Shown here piece by piece: positions 1 through 7,000 of a stretch of DNA of 39,148 nucleotides. Origin of the DNA: Lacticaseibacillus saniviri JCM 17471 = DSM 24301 (GTDB lineage Bacteria; Bacillota; Bacilli; Lactobacillales; Lactobacillaceae); contig NZ_BBBX01000024.1 of assembly GCF_001311785.1 (NCBI RefSeq), positions 1 through 39,148 on the forward strand. Direction: 5' to 3'. The number at the start of each line of letters is the position of its first letter. The first letter of the stretch is position 1. The notes beneath the pieces were generated by a model, which saw only the letters and a list, made by a program, of their open reading frames with translations, made no database searches and was not told the origin of the DNA. Position numbers and translations under genes: made by a program.

Positions 1-20
1 TATATTTAGTCATTAAAATA

Positions 21-60
21 CCCCATAATTGTTAGACAAGCATGTCTAACAATTATGGGG
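21..60. repeat. 40-bp perfect palindrome, IS-end-like
   Basis: Two 18-base arms, CCCCATAATTGTTAGACA and its exact reverse complement, surround the 4-base centre AGCA. On the side facing the window the arm continues as CACTTC. The same unit recurs at the right edge. A TG...CA boundary with a GGGG core resembles the terminal inverted repeats of IS3-like elements, and two ends separated by 3-4 bases would look like an IS circle or tandem junction. No transposase is present. It lacks a T-run on either strand, so a terminator is less likely. Confidence 0.7.
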
Positions 61-120
61 CACTTCATGCCGCACTGCTATTTTTGTACTCTATTCTTCA
101 AACAGCCTACATCATACGCC

Positions 121-965
121 CTACCAAAGATAATCTACCATCGTCTTAGCTACCTTGGCATTGCCGTGTAGCGCACTGTGTTGGGCAGACTTGCCGTGGA
201 ATTCTTTTTCGGAATAAACGGCGTGACTCGCGCTGACCAAGTACTTCAGTGAACGAGAAGAATTGTTGGAAACACGGCCATCGCTATTGGTCCCATCGTC
301 GAGGTTGCCGAAGATATTCAGCACACGCACATTTGTGGGAACTTGGCCCGCAAGCGTGCTAATTCCGCATAGGTATCATTCATGGGCGCTGGTTTACCCG
401 CTGCATCGAGTTTGATGCGGTTAGGTTGATCATCGCGACCCAGAATCCCATCGTAGTGACCCGCCATCGCAATGTATGTTTTCAGCTCAGGCACATTCTT
501 GTCATTACCATTGCGTACGGCATAAAACATAGTGCCAAGATTGCCCATTGAGTGCGCCACAATATTTAGCTCTTGTACCCCATAATCCTTCTTCAAGCCC
601 TTCGCCACATTATCGACCCACTTGCCGTCAACGGTGTAGTCGGGATTCTTATTGTTGGTGAACAGGACTTGGACCAGTGGATGTTTGACCTTATGCGGAT
701 TGCCCTGCCAGGTCACCTTCCCATTCGGTGCGACAGTCGCCGTCAACACTTTGGTGCCACCGGCCTTTTCAGCTTGAGCAATGAGATAATCGGTTGAGCC
801 CCGACCACCGCTATATCCGTGCAAGAAAATGGTGGCAGTTTTACCAATTGGCTTGGCGTCCGTCACCGTCTGCGTTTCGCTTTGATGCTGGCTATAAACC
901 CACCAGCCACCACCAATTGCGACGATAACCACTGCAATGATAGCAATCCATGTTGACTTTTTCAC
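121..965 (-). CDS. membrane-anchored alpha/beta hydrolase, DUF915 family (frameshifted)
   Basis: This is a serine hydrolase-fold protein of the DUF915 family, probably an extracellular lipase/esterase-like enzyme of unknown substrate. An N-terminal hydrophobic segment (about residues 5-24) after KK anchors or exports it. The oxyanion region is FLHGYSGGRGS near residue 48, the nucleophile lies in AHSMGN, and the acid and histidine are probably in the later GNLDDGTNSDGR and ALHG segments. The reading frame breaks near 337-339, where one G of a G-run (plus strand) seems missing. Restoring it joins KFP to TNVRVLNIF and gives about 281 residues, the family's usual size. It starts with GTG in a 4-base GTGA overlap with the upstream membrane gene, so the two are translationally coupled. 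Confidence 0.85.
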
Positions 966-1804
966 TTGATTTCACGACCCTTTCGAGGTTTTAGCAGGTA
1001 ACTGCTTCCCGCTAAGACTAACCCAATCACGATGACAGTGCCAGCGACACGCTTCCAAGTCGCAGAAGCGTGGACGGCGATATCAATCAGGAATAGTGAG
1101 CGCGCATCTGTCCCAGAGATCACGCGCTGAATGATGGGCTCGATGCCACCAAGCGATGCGAGAACCCCGCCGATGAAGCCAACAATATACGTTAGCCGCC
1201 CAGTAACTCGAAGCCAGCGCCACCAGCCATGTGTGGCAAGCGTCAGTAAACCGAGATCGATTACCGCCAGAATACCCGCGACAATACTCCCCGTTTGCGA
1301 CATGAGCACCAGAAGTGGATAGGCGGTACCGATGCCGCCCTTCAAATAATCATCATTTTGCTTTTGAAGTTCCGTGTGGACAACTTGGCGCACACGCCGC
1401 TCCACCTGCTGCGTCAGGGGCTTGGTCTGACTCGCCTGAACCCGCTTCACAATGGCCGTTTCAGTCGGCGCTAGTGCGACTTGATTCCGACTCGCCATGC
1501 TGGCAGCCATCCCCGAATGAACGAATGCCTTGATATCCGTTTCGGTGATCAAGGTCGTTTTGGCAGGTACTGTGACCCCAGCCTGCTTAATTTTATTCTG
1601 TAATAACCGATTCTCCGCTGCCGTCACTGTCTTGATGTGCTTACTGGTAACAATCGTCTGTTCCACGCTACTGGGCCGGCCAATCGTCAGCGCCATACCC
1701 AACGAAATCGCGCCAATGGTCAGTAAGACACTGTAAAACAATCCCAAAACAATGATCCAGCCGCGACTGGTCACGCTTAATTTTTCACTTTGCAACAATC
1801 TCAC
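962..1804 (-). CDS. membrane protein of unknown function, partner of the hydrolase
   Basis: A 280-residue protein that I do not recognise by family. It has one membrane segment near residues 15-38, then an extracytoplasmic, Gln/Lys/Thr-rich region of about 110 residues. Three or four further hydrophobic segments follow (about 158-185, 200-222 and 250-270) and it ends in a basic tail KPRKGREIK. It starts with GTG, preceded by AAGGAT at good spacing. Its stop overlaps the start of the downstream DUF915 hydrolase, so it probably supports export, anchoring or activity of that enzyme. That role is inferred from position only. Confidence 0.7.
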   Translation of the reverse strand: MRLLQSEKLSVTSRGWIIVLGLFYSVLLTIGAISLGMALTIGRPSSVEQTIVTSKHIKTVTAAENRLLQNKIKQAGVTVPAKTTLITETDIKAFVHSGMAASMASRNQVALAPTETAIVKRVQASQTKPLTQQVERRVRQVVHTELQKQNDDYLKGGIGTAYPLLVLMSQTGSIVAGILAVIDLGLLTLATHGWWRWLRVTGRLTYIVGFIGGVLASLGGIEPIIQRVISGTDARSLFLIDIAVHASATWKRVAGTVIVIGLVLAGSSYLLKPRKGREIK

Positions 1805-1936
1805 ATCCTTATGGCTCTATTATACAGGAATCCGCCGTGCATACAGTGCCACAAGACCAAATTCGGCAGCGTTCTTGTATCGCCGATGCCCATTGCAGTA
1901 CACTCGAAGTAGTCACAATCATAGGAGGATTTGCAT

Positions 1937-2761
1937 ATGTCTTTTCAACTCAACGATGGTTTGATTGTCCCTGATATCGGGTTTGGTACTTACAAACTCA
2001 ACGGTGCAACGGGCGTGAACACGATTACCAGCGCCTTGAACGTCGGTTATCGGTTGCTCGATTCTGCGTTCAATTATGAAAATGAAGGTGCGGTTGGCCG
2101 CGCTGTTCAACAGAGCGGCATTCCCCGCGAATCGATTTTGATCAGTTCCAAGTTGCCTGGTCGTCACCAAGAATACGATCAAGCGATTGCCACGATTCAG
2201 GAATCACTGTATCGCGCTCATCTCGATTACTTTGACCTCTATCTCATCCACTGGCCAAATCCACTGGAAAATCATTACGTGGAAGCCTGGCAAGCACTGA
2301 TTGACGCCAAGCGCTTCGGCTTAGTGCGTTCGATTGGGGTCTCGAACTTCTTGCCAGAACACATCGATCGCCTCGAAAAGGAAACCGGCGTGCTACCAAG
2401 CATCAACCAAATCGAATTGCATCCTTATTTCAATCAAGAAAAACAGCGCCAATACGATACAGAACACGGAATTTTGACGCAAGCGTGGAGTCCACTGGGA
2501 CGGGCCAGCGACATGTTAGGCGACAAAAAGCTGCAACAGCTCGCTGCCAATTATGACACCTCTGTTGTGCAGCTCATCTTGAAATGGGATAACCAACACG
2601 GCGTTATGCCGATTCCTAAAGCATCACGGGTCGACCGCCAACGCGCCAATCTCAATCTCGACTTCACCATCAGTGACGCCGACATGGCAGTTATCGATTC
2701 AATGAGCAAGCCAGATGGTCGAACTCATGATCAGGACCCAGCGAGTTACCAGGAATTTTAG
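1937..2761 (+). CDS. aldo/keto reductase
   Basis: A cytoplasmic NAD(P)H-dependent reductase of the AKR superfamily (2,5-diketo-gluconate reductase-like group), reducing carbonyls to alcohols. All four catalytic residues are visible: Asp42 and Tyr47 in LLDSAFNYENE, Lys72 in SSKLPG and His105 in LIHWPNP. The GVSNF and NQIELHP motifs follow, and the cofactor-binding PIPKAS lies near the C terminus. Length 274 residues is normal. The ATG at 1937 is chosen over an in-frame TTG at 1931 because AGGAGG at 1923-1928 is 8 bases from the ATG. It appears monocistronic. The physiological substrate cannot be read from sequence. Confidence 0.93.
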   Translation: MSFQLNDGLIVPDIGFGTYKLNGATGVNTITSALNVGYRLLDSAFNYENEGAVGRAVQQSGIPRESILISSKLPGRHQEYDQAIATIQESLYRAHLDYFDLYLIHWPNPLENHYVEAWQALIDAKRFGLVRSIGVSNFLPEHIDRLEKETGVLPSINQIELHPYFNQEKQRQYDTEHGILTQAWSPLGRASDMLGDKKLQQLAANYDTSVVQLILKWDNQHGVMPIPKASRVDRQRANLNLDFTISDADMAVIDSMSKPDGRTHDQDPASYQEF

Positions 2762-2844
2762 CTAATTTTATATAAGTAAATCGGCTCGATTCCAAGTTTT
2801 ATAAATATTTCTTTCCAAAGTTGCGCTATATTGTATAAAATTTT

Positions 2845-2853
2845 TGATACAAT
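2845..2853 (+). promoter_or_regulatory. extended -10 promoter without a downstream gene
   Basis: TGATACAAT is an extended -10 element (TG-N-TACAAT). No good -35 is present at 17 bases. It lies in very AT-rich DNA after the aldo/keto reductase and would start a transcript near 2860 that runs only to the terminator at 2934-2956. Confidence 0.45.
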
Positions 2854-2859
2854 GAATTC

Positions 2860-2956
2860 ATAAGTTCAGAGCATCACTTATGTTCTTTGCTTACACATTA
2901 ACTTACACTCCAATAAAGTTCCCCCAAACTTTTCCACCAGTGATGGTGGTTTTTTT
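2860..2956 (+). ncRNA. candidate small RNA of about 95 nt
   Basis: The interval from the extended -10 element to an intrinsic terminator contains no convincing ORF; the ATG at 2880 has no ribosome binding site and its frame runs through the terminator. The predicted RNA begins with a hairpin CATAAGT (2859-2865) / ACTTATG (2876-2882) and ends with CCACCA / TGGTGG plus seven T. I do not recognise a known RNA family. It could also be the 3' end of the reductase transcript. Confidence 0.35.
2934..2956 (+). terminator. intrinsic terminator
   Basis: The stem CCACCA (2934-2939) pairs with TGGTGG (2944-2949) around a GTGA tetraloop, followed by seven T at 2950-2956. It ends transcription from the candidate RNA promoter and from the aldo/keto reductase. 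Confidence 0.75.
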
Positions 2957-2961
2957 TGCTC

Positions 2962-3080
2962 AGAGCGCGAACCCACACGGTTTGGCTGTGAGCACTAACG
3001 GGACTAGCGCAACAATTGCGGGTTATGCAATTTGCACTAGTTGGGTTAGGCGGAGATTGTTGGGGATTGGAGCGCGTTTA
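2962..3080 (+). repeat. modular GAGCGCG repeat, type C
   Basis: One module opening with GAGCGCGAACCCACACGG and closing with GGAGCGCGTTTA. Its first 40 bases closely match those at 10990, 11224 and 30618 (minus). It contains the shared inner motif GAGCACTAAC ... GTTAGGCGGAGA and nested pairs such as GACTAG/CTAGTT. Unlike the other copies it is not next to a stop codon: it lies just after the terminator at 2934-2956. The 402-base gap 2762-3163 otherwise holds only the candidate RNA and two terminators. Confidence 0.85.
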
Positions 3081-3112
3081 TCTTGCGCCAAGCCCTTCCA
3101 GTGCCACTGCAC

Positions 3113-3147
3113 AAAAAAAGAACCTGAACCACAATCGATTCAAGTTC
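3113..3147 (-). terminator. intrinsic terminator of the HdeD-like gene
   Basis: On the minus strand GAACTTGAA (3147-3139) pairs with TTCAGGTTC (3128-3120) with one G-T pair, followed by seven T (3119-3113). It lies 16 bases after the stop of the DUF308 gene. Confidence 0.8.
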
Positions 3148-3163
3148 TCCAAGTACTGTTTTG

Positions 3164-3679
3164 TTAAAATGCCCGCGCGAGCAACAAGATCCCAAACAGG
3201 AACAAGTAGAACGCTAACAGGTAGACAGCAACTAATGTGCCCAAAACGGGTGTAAACAACATCACGACCCCAGCAATCAACCCAAGCACCGCCATGAAGG
3301 TGTTAAACCCTGAGTGCAGTGTCAGACCGGAGAGTTGCAATGCTGTGATGTTATCAAACAGGAACCAAAAGGCAAACAAGTAACCCAAGAAGATGAAGCT
3401 ACCTTGCATGTTGCTAAAGACGATGATGGCCAGAATAATATCTAGAATCCCGGTGACCAAGCTGGACCAGTGAGTCCGGCCGCTAGCTCGGCGAATATCA
3501 AAGAACACACCCAATGTCACAATCCCGCTGATCAACATCAGTAAGGCGATAATCCAAACAATGCCCTTCACCGCTGAACCCGGATGCATCAATGTTCCGA
3601 TACCACCTAAGATAAACAAAATCCCAATAATGAGTGATGGCCAGCGAAAATGCCGCCGTGGTGTTTCATAATCAATCAT
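3164..3679 (-). CDS. HdeD/DUF308 family integral membrane protein
   Basis: A 171-residue protein of the DUF308 (HdeD) family, made almost wholly of six short membrane helices in three repeated pairs. The pairs run from PSLIIGILFILGG, WIIALLMLISGIV and WSSLVTGILDIIL onwards to the C-terminal LLAFYLFLFGILLLARAF. HdeD of enterobacteria is linked to acid resistance; the function in lactobacilli is unproven. The start ATG at 3679 has AGGAGG 9 bases upstream. It is transcribed alone, divergently from nrdI, and ends at its own terminator. Confidence 0.88.
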   Translation of the reverse strand: MIDYETPRRHFRWPSLIIGILFILGGIGTLMHPGSAVKGIVWIIALLMLISGIVTLGVFFDIRRASGRTHWSSLVTGILDIILAIIVFSNMQGSFIFLGYLFAFWFLFDNITALQLSGLTLHSGFNTFMAVLGLIAGVVMLFTPVLGTLVAVYLLAFYLFLFGILLLARAF

Positions 3680-3707
3680 CTATTCATTCCTCCTTATCAT
3701 CTCAATT

Positions 3708-3716
3708 ATTCTAGCA
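3708..3716 (-). promoter_or_regulatory. extended -10 promoter of the HdeD-like gene
   Basis: On the minus strand TGCTAGAAT forms TG-N-TAGAAT about 30 bases before the ATG. A weak -35 is not convincing. Confidence 0.5.
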
Positions 3717-3818
3717 CGTTCAGAAATTTTCAAGAAAAGATAAGGCTTATGGCAACTGAATTCTGATTTTTAATTCACCCGATTGGTGCTTTTGCGCTAC
3801 TAACCTGTGCGCGTCAAT

Positions 3819-3826
3819 GATACAGT
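3819..3826 (+). promoter_or_regulatory. extended -10 promoter of nrdI
   Basis: TGATACAGT is an extended -10 element 26 bases before the nrdI start codon. A -35 at normal spacing is weak. I see no NrdR-box pair in the region. Confidence 0.5.
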
Positions 3827-3851
3827 AGAGCATAGATTGGGAGGCTAAATC

Positions 3852-4313
3852 ATGACAATTAACTTACTCTTTATTTCGATTTCTGGTAACACACGCGCCT
3901 TTGCGGAACACCTTCAGCGCTATGCGGCATCGCAACACGCCCTTGATGATGCTAACCCACTCATTGAACTCAAAGAAATCTCCGATGCCACAATCAGCAC
4001 CGGAGAAACTGAACCTTATTTTGCGATGGTACCGACCTATCTCGATGGCGGCAATGGCATCGACAACGGGGTCAAGGAATTGATGACCCAGGCTCTCGGT
4101 GACTACATCGCAGAGGGTGATAATGCCTCCTTGTGCCGCGGCATTATCGGAAGTGGTAACCGCAACTTCAATGAGCAGTATTGCTTGACTGCCAAGCGTT
4201 ACGCTGATGAATTCGGCGCACCGTTTATTGCGGATTACGAGTTACGTGGAACGGACGCGGATGCGACACGCATCTATCAGATTCTCAAAGATAACGCGCA
4301 AACCACTGTGTAA
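3852..4313 (+). CDS. nrdI: NrdI flavodoxin-like protein, ribonucleotide reductase accessory
   Basis: NrdI is a small FMN protein that supplies the oxidant for building the Mn(III)2-tyrosyl radical cofactor of class Ib ribonucleotide reductase NrdF. The 153-residue product has the FMN phosphate-binding loop SISGNTRAF at residues 8-16, and the characteristic GSGNRNFNEQYC and ELRGTDAD motifs near the C terminus. The ribosome site GGGAGG is 7 bases from the ATG. nrdH, nrdE and nrdF are not beside it, so it is an orphan copy here. Its last 29 bases overlap the 3' end of the convergent hydrolase gene and no terminator separates them. Confidence 0.92.
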   Translation: MTINLLFISISGNTRAFAEHLQRYAASQHALDDANPLIELKEISDATISTGETEPYFAMVPTYLDGGNGIDNGVKELMTQALGDYIAEGDNASLCRGIIGSGNRNFNEQYCLTAKRYADEFGAPFIADYELRGTDADATRIYQILKDNAQTTV

Positions 4314-5210
4314 CTTTTTGCTGGTAAGCTTTCGGGTGTGTCTTCAGGCTCGCCGCATGTTTAGCGCCTGGGACAACCCAGAGCGCTTTTTTCGCGTTGG
4401 TCGCGGCGTAATTCTGGTATACCATGCTGGTTGGTACGAAGGTATCCTTAGCACCGTGAATAAAGAAAATTGGCAGCTTATTTTTCTTCAGTTGGGGCTC
4501 GGTCTTCGCATCAAAGACGTTGTAGCCCGCTTTGATACTTGCGGTTAGCGCCACCGATGGAATCAATGGGTACTTGGGTAGATTAAACATCTGCTTGGCC
4601 TGATAAGTGAGCTCATCTTCAATACTGGTGTATCCACAGTCTTCAACGATTGCTTTGACTTGCGTGGGTAACTTCTCGCCACTCATATACATCACCGTCG
4701 CGCCACCCATCGATACGCCGAACAGGCCGATTTCACTCTTCTGCCCATTCTTGGCGATGACCTGCTTGACCCACTTGGTGTAATCCAAGCGGTCCGGCCA
4801 CCCATAGCCGATATAGTTTCCCTGCGATTGCCCGTGCCCGCGATCGTCGGGCGCTAAGACATTGTAGCCGGCGCGATTAAAGAGTTGGATATAGCGTGCC
4901 ATATCTTCCTTCTTACCCATGTAACCATGGGCGACAACAATGGTCTTGTTACTTGCTGGTTTCGCCGGTACATAGAGTGCTTTAAGCTTCAAATCACTAT
5001 TTGCTGCCGTTTCTTGCCACGTCTGTGTGGGCTGCTGCTTCAACCATTTTGTGCGAGGACGACTTGTGGATCTTCCTTACTGTTCAAAAAAGATTTTTTC
5101 GGGCACAAAAGCATATTGATAAAAATACAGACTGGCGCCGATCAATCCGATCAAAAAACGCTCAAGACTGTGATGACGGTCACTTTGACCCATCGTGGTA
5201 GACGTTTCAC
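4285..5210 (-). CDS. membrane-anchored alpha/beta hydrolase (frameshifted N terminus)
   Basis: A serine hydrolase of the extended alpha/beta family seen in lactobacilli (YqkD-like). The motifs are VVAHGYMGKKEDM, DDRGHGQSQGN, the nucleophile in FGVSMGG, the acid in FIHGAKDTFVP and the histidine in GAKHAAS. An open frame from 5043 lacks the N terminus. Reading upstream through shifts near 5042, 5086-5099 and 5153-5158 recovers a basic start VKRLPRWVKVT and a single hydrophobic anchor. This begins at a GTG (5208-5210) with GGAGGGG 7 bases upstream and gives about 309 residues. All three shifts fall in A- or T-runs. It is divergent from marR and shares its promoter region; the 3' end overlaps nrdI. 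Confidence 0.85.
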
Positions 5211-5254
5211 GTGTTTCCCCTCCGTTTGGTTCATCTGATGAACGATTAATAAAC

Positions 5255-5304
5255 AGTGTACGCTGATAGTTTTCTTTTGCAAGAATTTTATTCTTTGGTA
5301 AAAT
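5255..5304. promoter_or_regulatory. symmetric divergent promoters sharing one -35 box, with palindrome
   Basis: The hexamer TTGCAA at 5277-5282 is its own reverse complement. Rightwards it is followed after 16 bases by TAAAAT (5299-5304), preceded by TGG, for marR. Leftwards it is followed after 16 bases by TACACT (5260-5255) for the hydrolase. An inverted repeat AAGAAT-TTT-ATTCTT at 5281-5295 covers the rightward spacer and is a candidate operator for the MarR protein. Confidence 0.6.
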
Positions 5305-5331
5305 TTAGATTGTAATATACTGGAGGAGCTT

Positions 5332-5783
5332 ATGACAAACGAACAATTGCTAATGGCGTTTATTGATACCTACTTTACAACGCTAAAAAATATTAATGAT
5401 TTAATTTCAAAGCCAATGTCGGAATATCAATTATCGTTTGAACAATATCAAATCTTATATGATGTCGCGAATGCGGACAAAATCACGTTGATGGATATCG
5501 TCAACCGACGCGGTGTGACCAAACCAGCCATTGCGCGTCAAATTAAGATTTTGCGCAGTTATGGGTTCCTGCGCCAAGAAATCGACGAGAGTGATCGCCG
5601 GCGTCATTTCCTCTATCTCACCCCAACGGTAAGGAAGTCGAAAAGAAGCTCACTAAGAGCGCCGCGCAACAATTCTCATCCTGGGTACACGTACTGGGTA
5701 ATGATAAGGCGGAACAATTGCTTGCCTTACTCAATGAAGTTGGTGATAAGATTATCAAGCCAACACCGAGCAATGTTAAGTGA
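5332..5783 (+). CDS. MarR family transcriptional regulator (frameshifted)
   Basis: A winged helix-turn-helix regulator of about 150 residues. The N-terminal helices include LSFEQYQILYDVA; the recognition region is ITLMDIVNRRGVTKPAIARQIKILRSYGFL (about residues 50-80), and the wing is EIDESDRRRHFLYLT. After that the frame is broken at a C-run (5621-5624). Adding one C gives LTPNGKEVEKKLTK and a normal dimerisation tail ending at TGA 5781-5783. GGAGG sits 5 bases from the ATG. It probably controls itself and the divergent hydrolase through the inverted repeat between them; the ligand is unknown. Confidence 0.87.
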
Positions 5784-5802
5784 GTTGGATCCAACGGGTA
5801 CC

Positions 5803-5854
5803 AAAAAGAGTCTCAGTAGACACACACGATTAGTGTGCCTACTGAGACTCTTTT
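5803..5854. terminator. bidirectional intrinsic terminator between marR and lacI-type gene
   Basis: AAAAGAGTCTCAGTAG and its exact complement form a 16-bp stem, extended across an A/C mismatch by CACAC/GTGTG. T-runs follow on both strands. It serves marR from the left and the LacI gene from the right. Confidence 0.9.
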
Positions 5855-5874
5855 GGTTTGATGTTTGCGGGGCA

Positions 5875-6028
5875 TAAACGCGCTCCAAGCACTTTAACGT
5901 GTTTGAACTCTAAACGCGCTCCAAAAAGCAAAACACTCCGGTTAGCTCAACTTTGCCAAATCCACAACCCGGATTTCGTCAAAGTTTTTGCTAATCCTCA
6001 TGTTTTAACCGCTTTTTGTCGCGCTCTA
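5875..6028 (-). repeat. modular GAGCGCG repeat: type B module plus a mini-module
   Basis: Read on the minus strand, the repeat starts inside the TAG stop codon of the LacI gene. A full type B module (6026-5911) has arms CAAAAAGC/GCTTTTTG, AAAACA/TGTTTT, AACTTTG/CAAAGTT and AAATCC/GGATTT. It closes with GGAGCGCGTTTA. A 36-base deleted module (5910-5875) follows and closes with the same sequence. The bidirectional terminator lies 20 bases beyond. Confidence 0.88.
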
Positions 6029-7000
6029 AAAACTTTCTCTCTTCACCAATTTTGTCCCCAGCGTAATGCGCACAGGCGCCAAGTCGGGATCATTCAGCCG
6101 ATCATCAATCAAGCGCACCGCCCACTGCCCCATCGCTTCGGTATCCACATGAATCGCCGTTAGCGCTGGATAGACATGCTTAGCAATCGCCGTATCATCA
6201 AAACTGATGACAGCAATTTGTCCCGGCACCTCAATCTGTGCTTCCTGCAATGCTCGCAACGCGCCGATCGCCATCGCATCGTTAGTGACAAACAACCCCG
6301 CTGGCAATTGTTGGCGCGCAATCAGCTGCTTCATCACTTGGTAGCCGCTATCAGGTGTGAAATCGCCTCGATAGATTGCTGGTTCAGGCAAGCCGGCACG
6401 CTTAACAGCATCGATGAAAGCTGGTACGCGCACATCAGGAAGTTGAACCTGCTCATCGCTGGTCTGTTCCTGGCCACTGAGAATTGCGAGCTGTTGCTTA
6501 TTTGCACTCACAAACGCATCCACAACCTGTTGCACCGCGCCTTTAAAATCAGGAATGACGGCATCCATCTGCCAAGCATCCCCCAGCATATCCACCAACA
6601 CGACATTTGGGGTTAAGGCCTTGAAGGATTCGCATTGGGCCGGACTGAATTTGCCAATCGCAATCAATCCCGCCACTTCTTGTTTGGGATCGATAGTCCC
6701 GGCAAAGGTGCGTACCAGCTCCAGATCTGCCGCTTGAGCCGCCTGTTCCACGGCCATTCGAATTGCGAGGTAATAAAGATCCGTTAACTCGCGATCTTCG
6801 GTGTACCACTGCACGAGTGCAATCCGCGCGCGCCGTTTGCTCTTCTTCGCAGGCTTGGTGTAATTCAATGCCTCTGCTGTGGCAAGAATCCGTGCTCTGG
6901 TCGCTTCAGTCACTGAGAGCGTCGGATCGTAATTCAGCACCCGTGATACGGTTGCGCTGCTCACACCCGCTTTTGCTGCAATATCTGCAATCGTCGCCAA
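6026..7000 (-). CDS. LacI family transcriptional regulator
   Basis: A 324-residue DNA-binding regulator. Residues 2-25 (ATIADIAAKAGVSSATVSRVLN) are the LacI helix-turn-helix and the hinge follows to about residue 60. The periplasmic-binding-protein-like ligand domain includes GLIAIG, GLFVTNDAMAIGALRAL, ISFDDTAIA and the DTEAMGQWAVRLI tail, typical of the galactose-operon repressor branch. I choose the TTG at 6998-7000 because GGAAGAGGGGG is just upstream and the domain starts exactly there; the longer open frame to 7135 belongs to the antiporter region. Its TAG stop is the first part of a GAGCGCG repeat. The effector is probably a sugar; the target genes are not evident nearby. Confidence 0.9.
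   Translation of the reverse strand: MATIADIAAKAGVSSATVSRVLNYDPTLSVTEATRARILATAEALNYTKPAKKSKRRARIALVQWYTEDRELTDLYYLAIRMAVEQAAQAADLELVRTFAGTIDPKQEVAGLIAIGKFSPAQCESFKALTPNVVLVDMLGDAWQMDAVIPDFKGAVQQVVDAFVSANKQQLAILSGQEQTSDEQVQLPDVRVPAFIDAVKRAGLPEPAIYRGDFTPDSGYQVMKQLIARQQLPAGLFVTNDAMAIGALRALQEAQIEVPGQIAVISFDDTAIAKHVYPALTAIHVDTEAMGQWAVRLIDDRLNDPDLAPVRITLGTKLVKRESF

Noticed and set aside
21..60. Palindrome as an intrinsic terminator for the first gene
   Set aside because: AT-rich stem without an adjacent T-run on either strand, and an identical copy at the other edge fits a mobile or repeated end better.
2880..3167. 95-residue plus-strand ORF
   Set aside because: Runs through an intrinsic terminator and a repeat module, and has no ribosome binding site.
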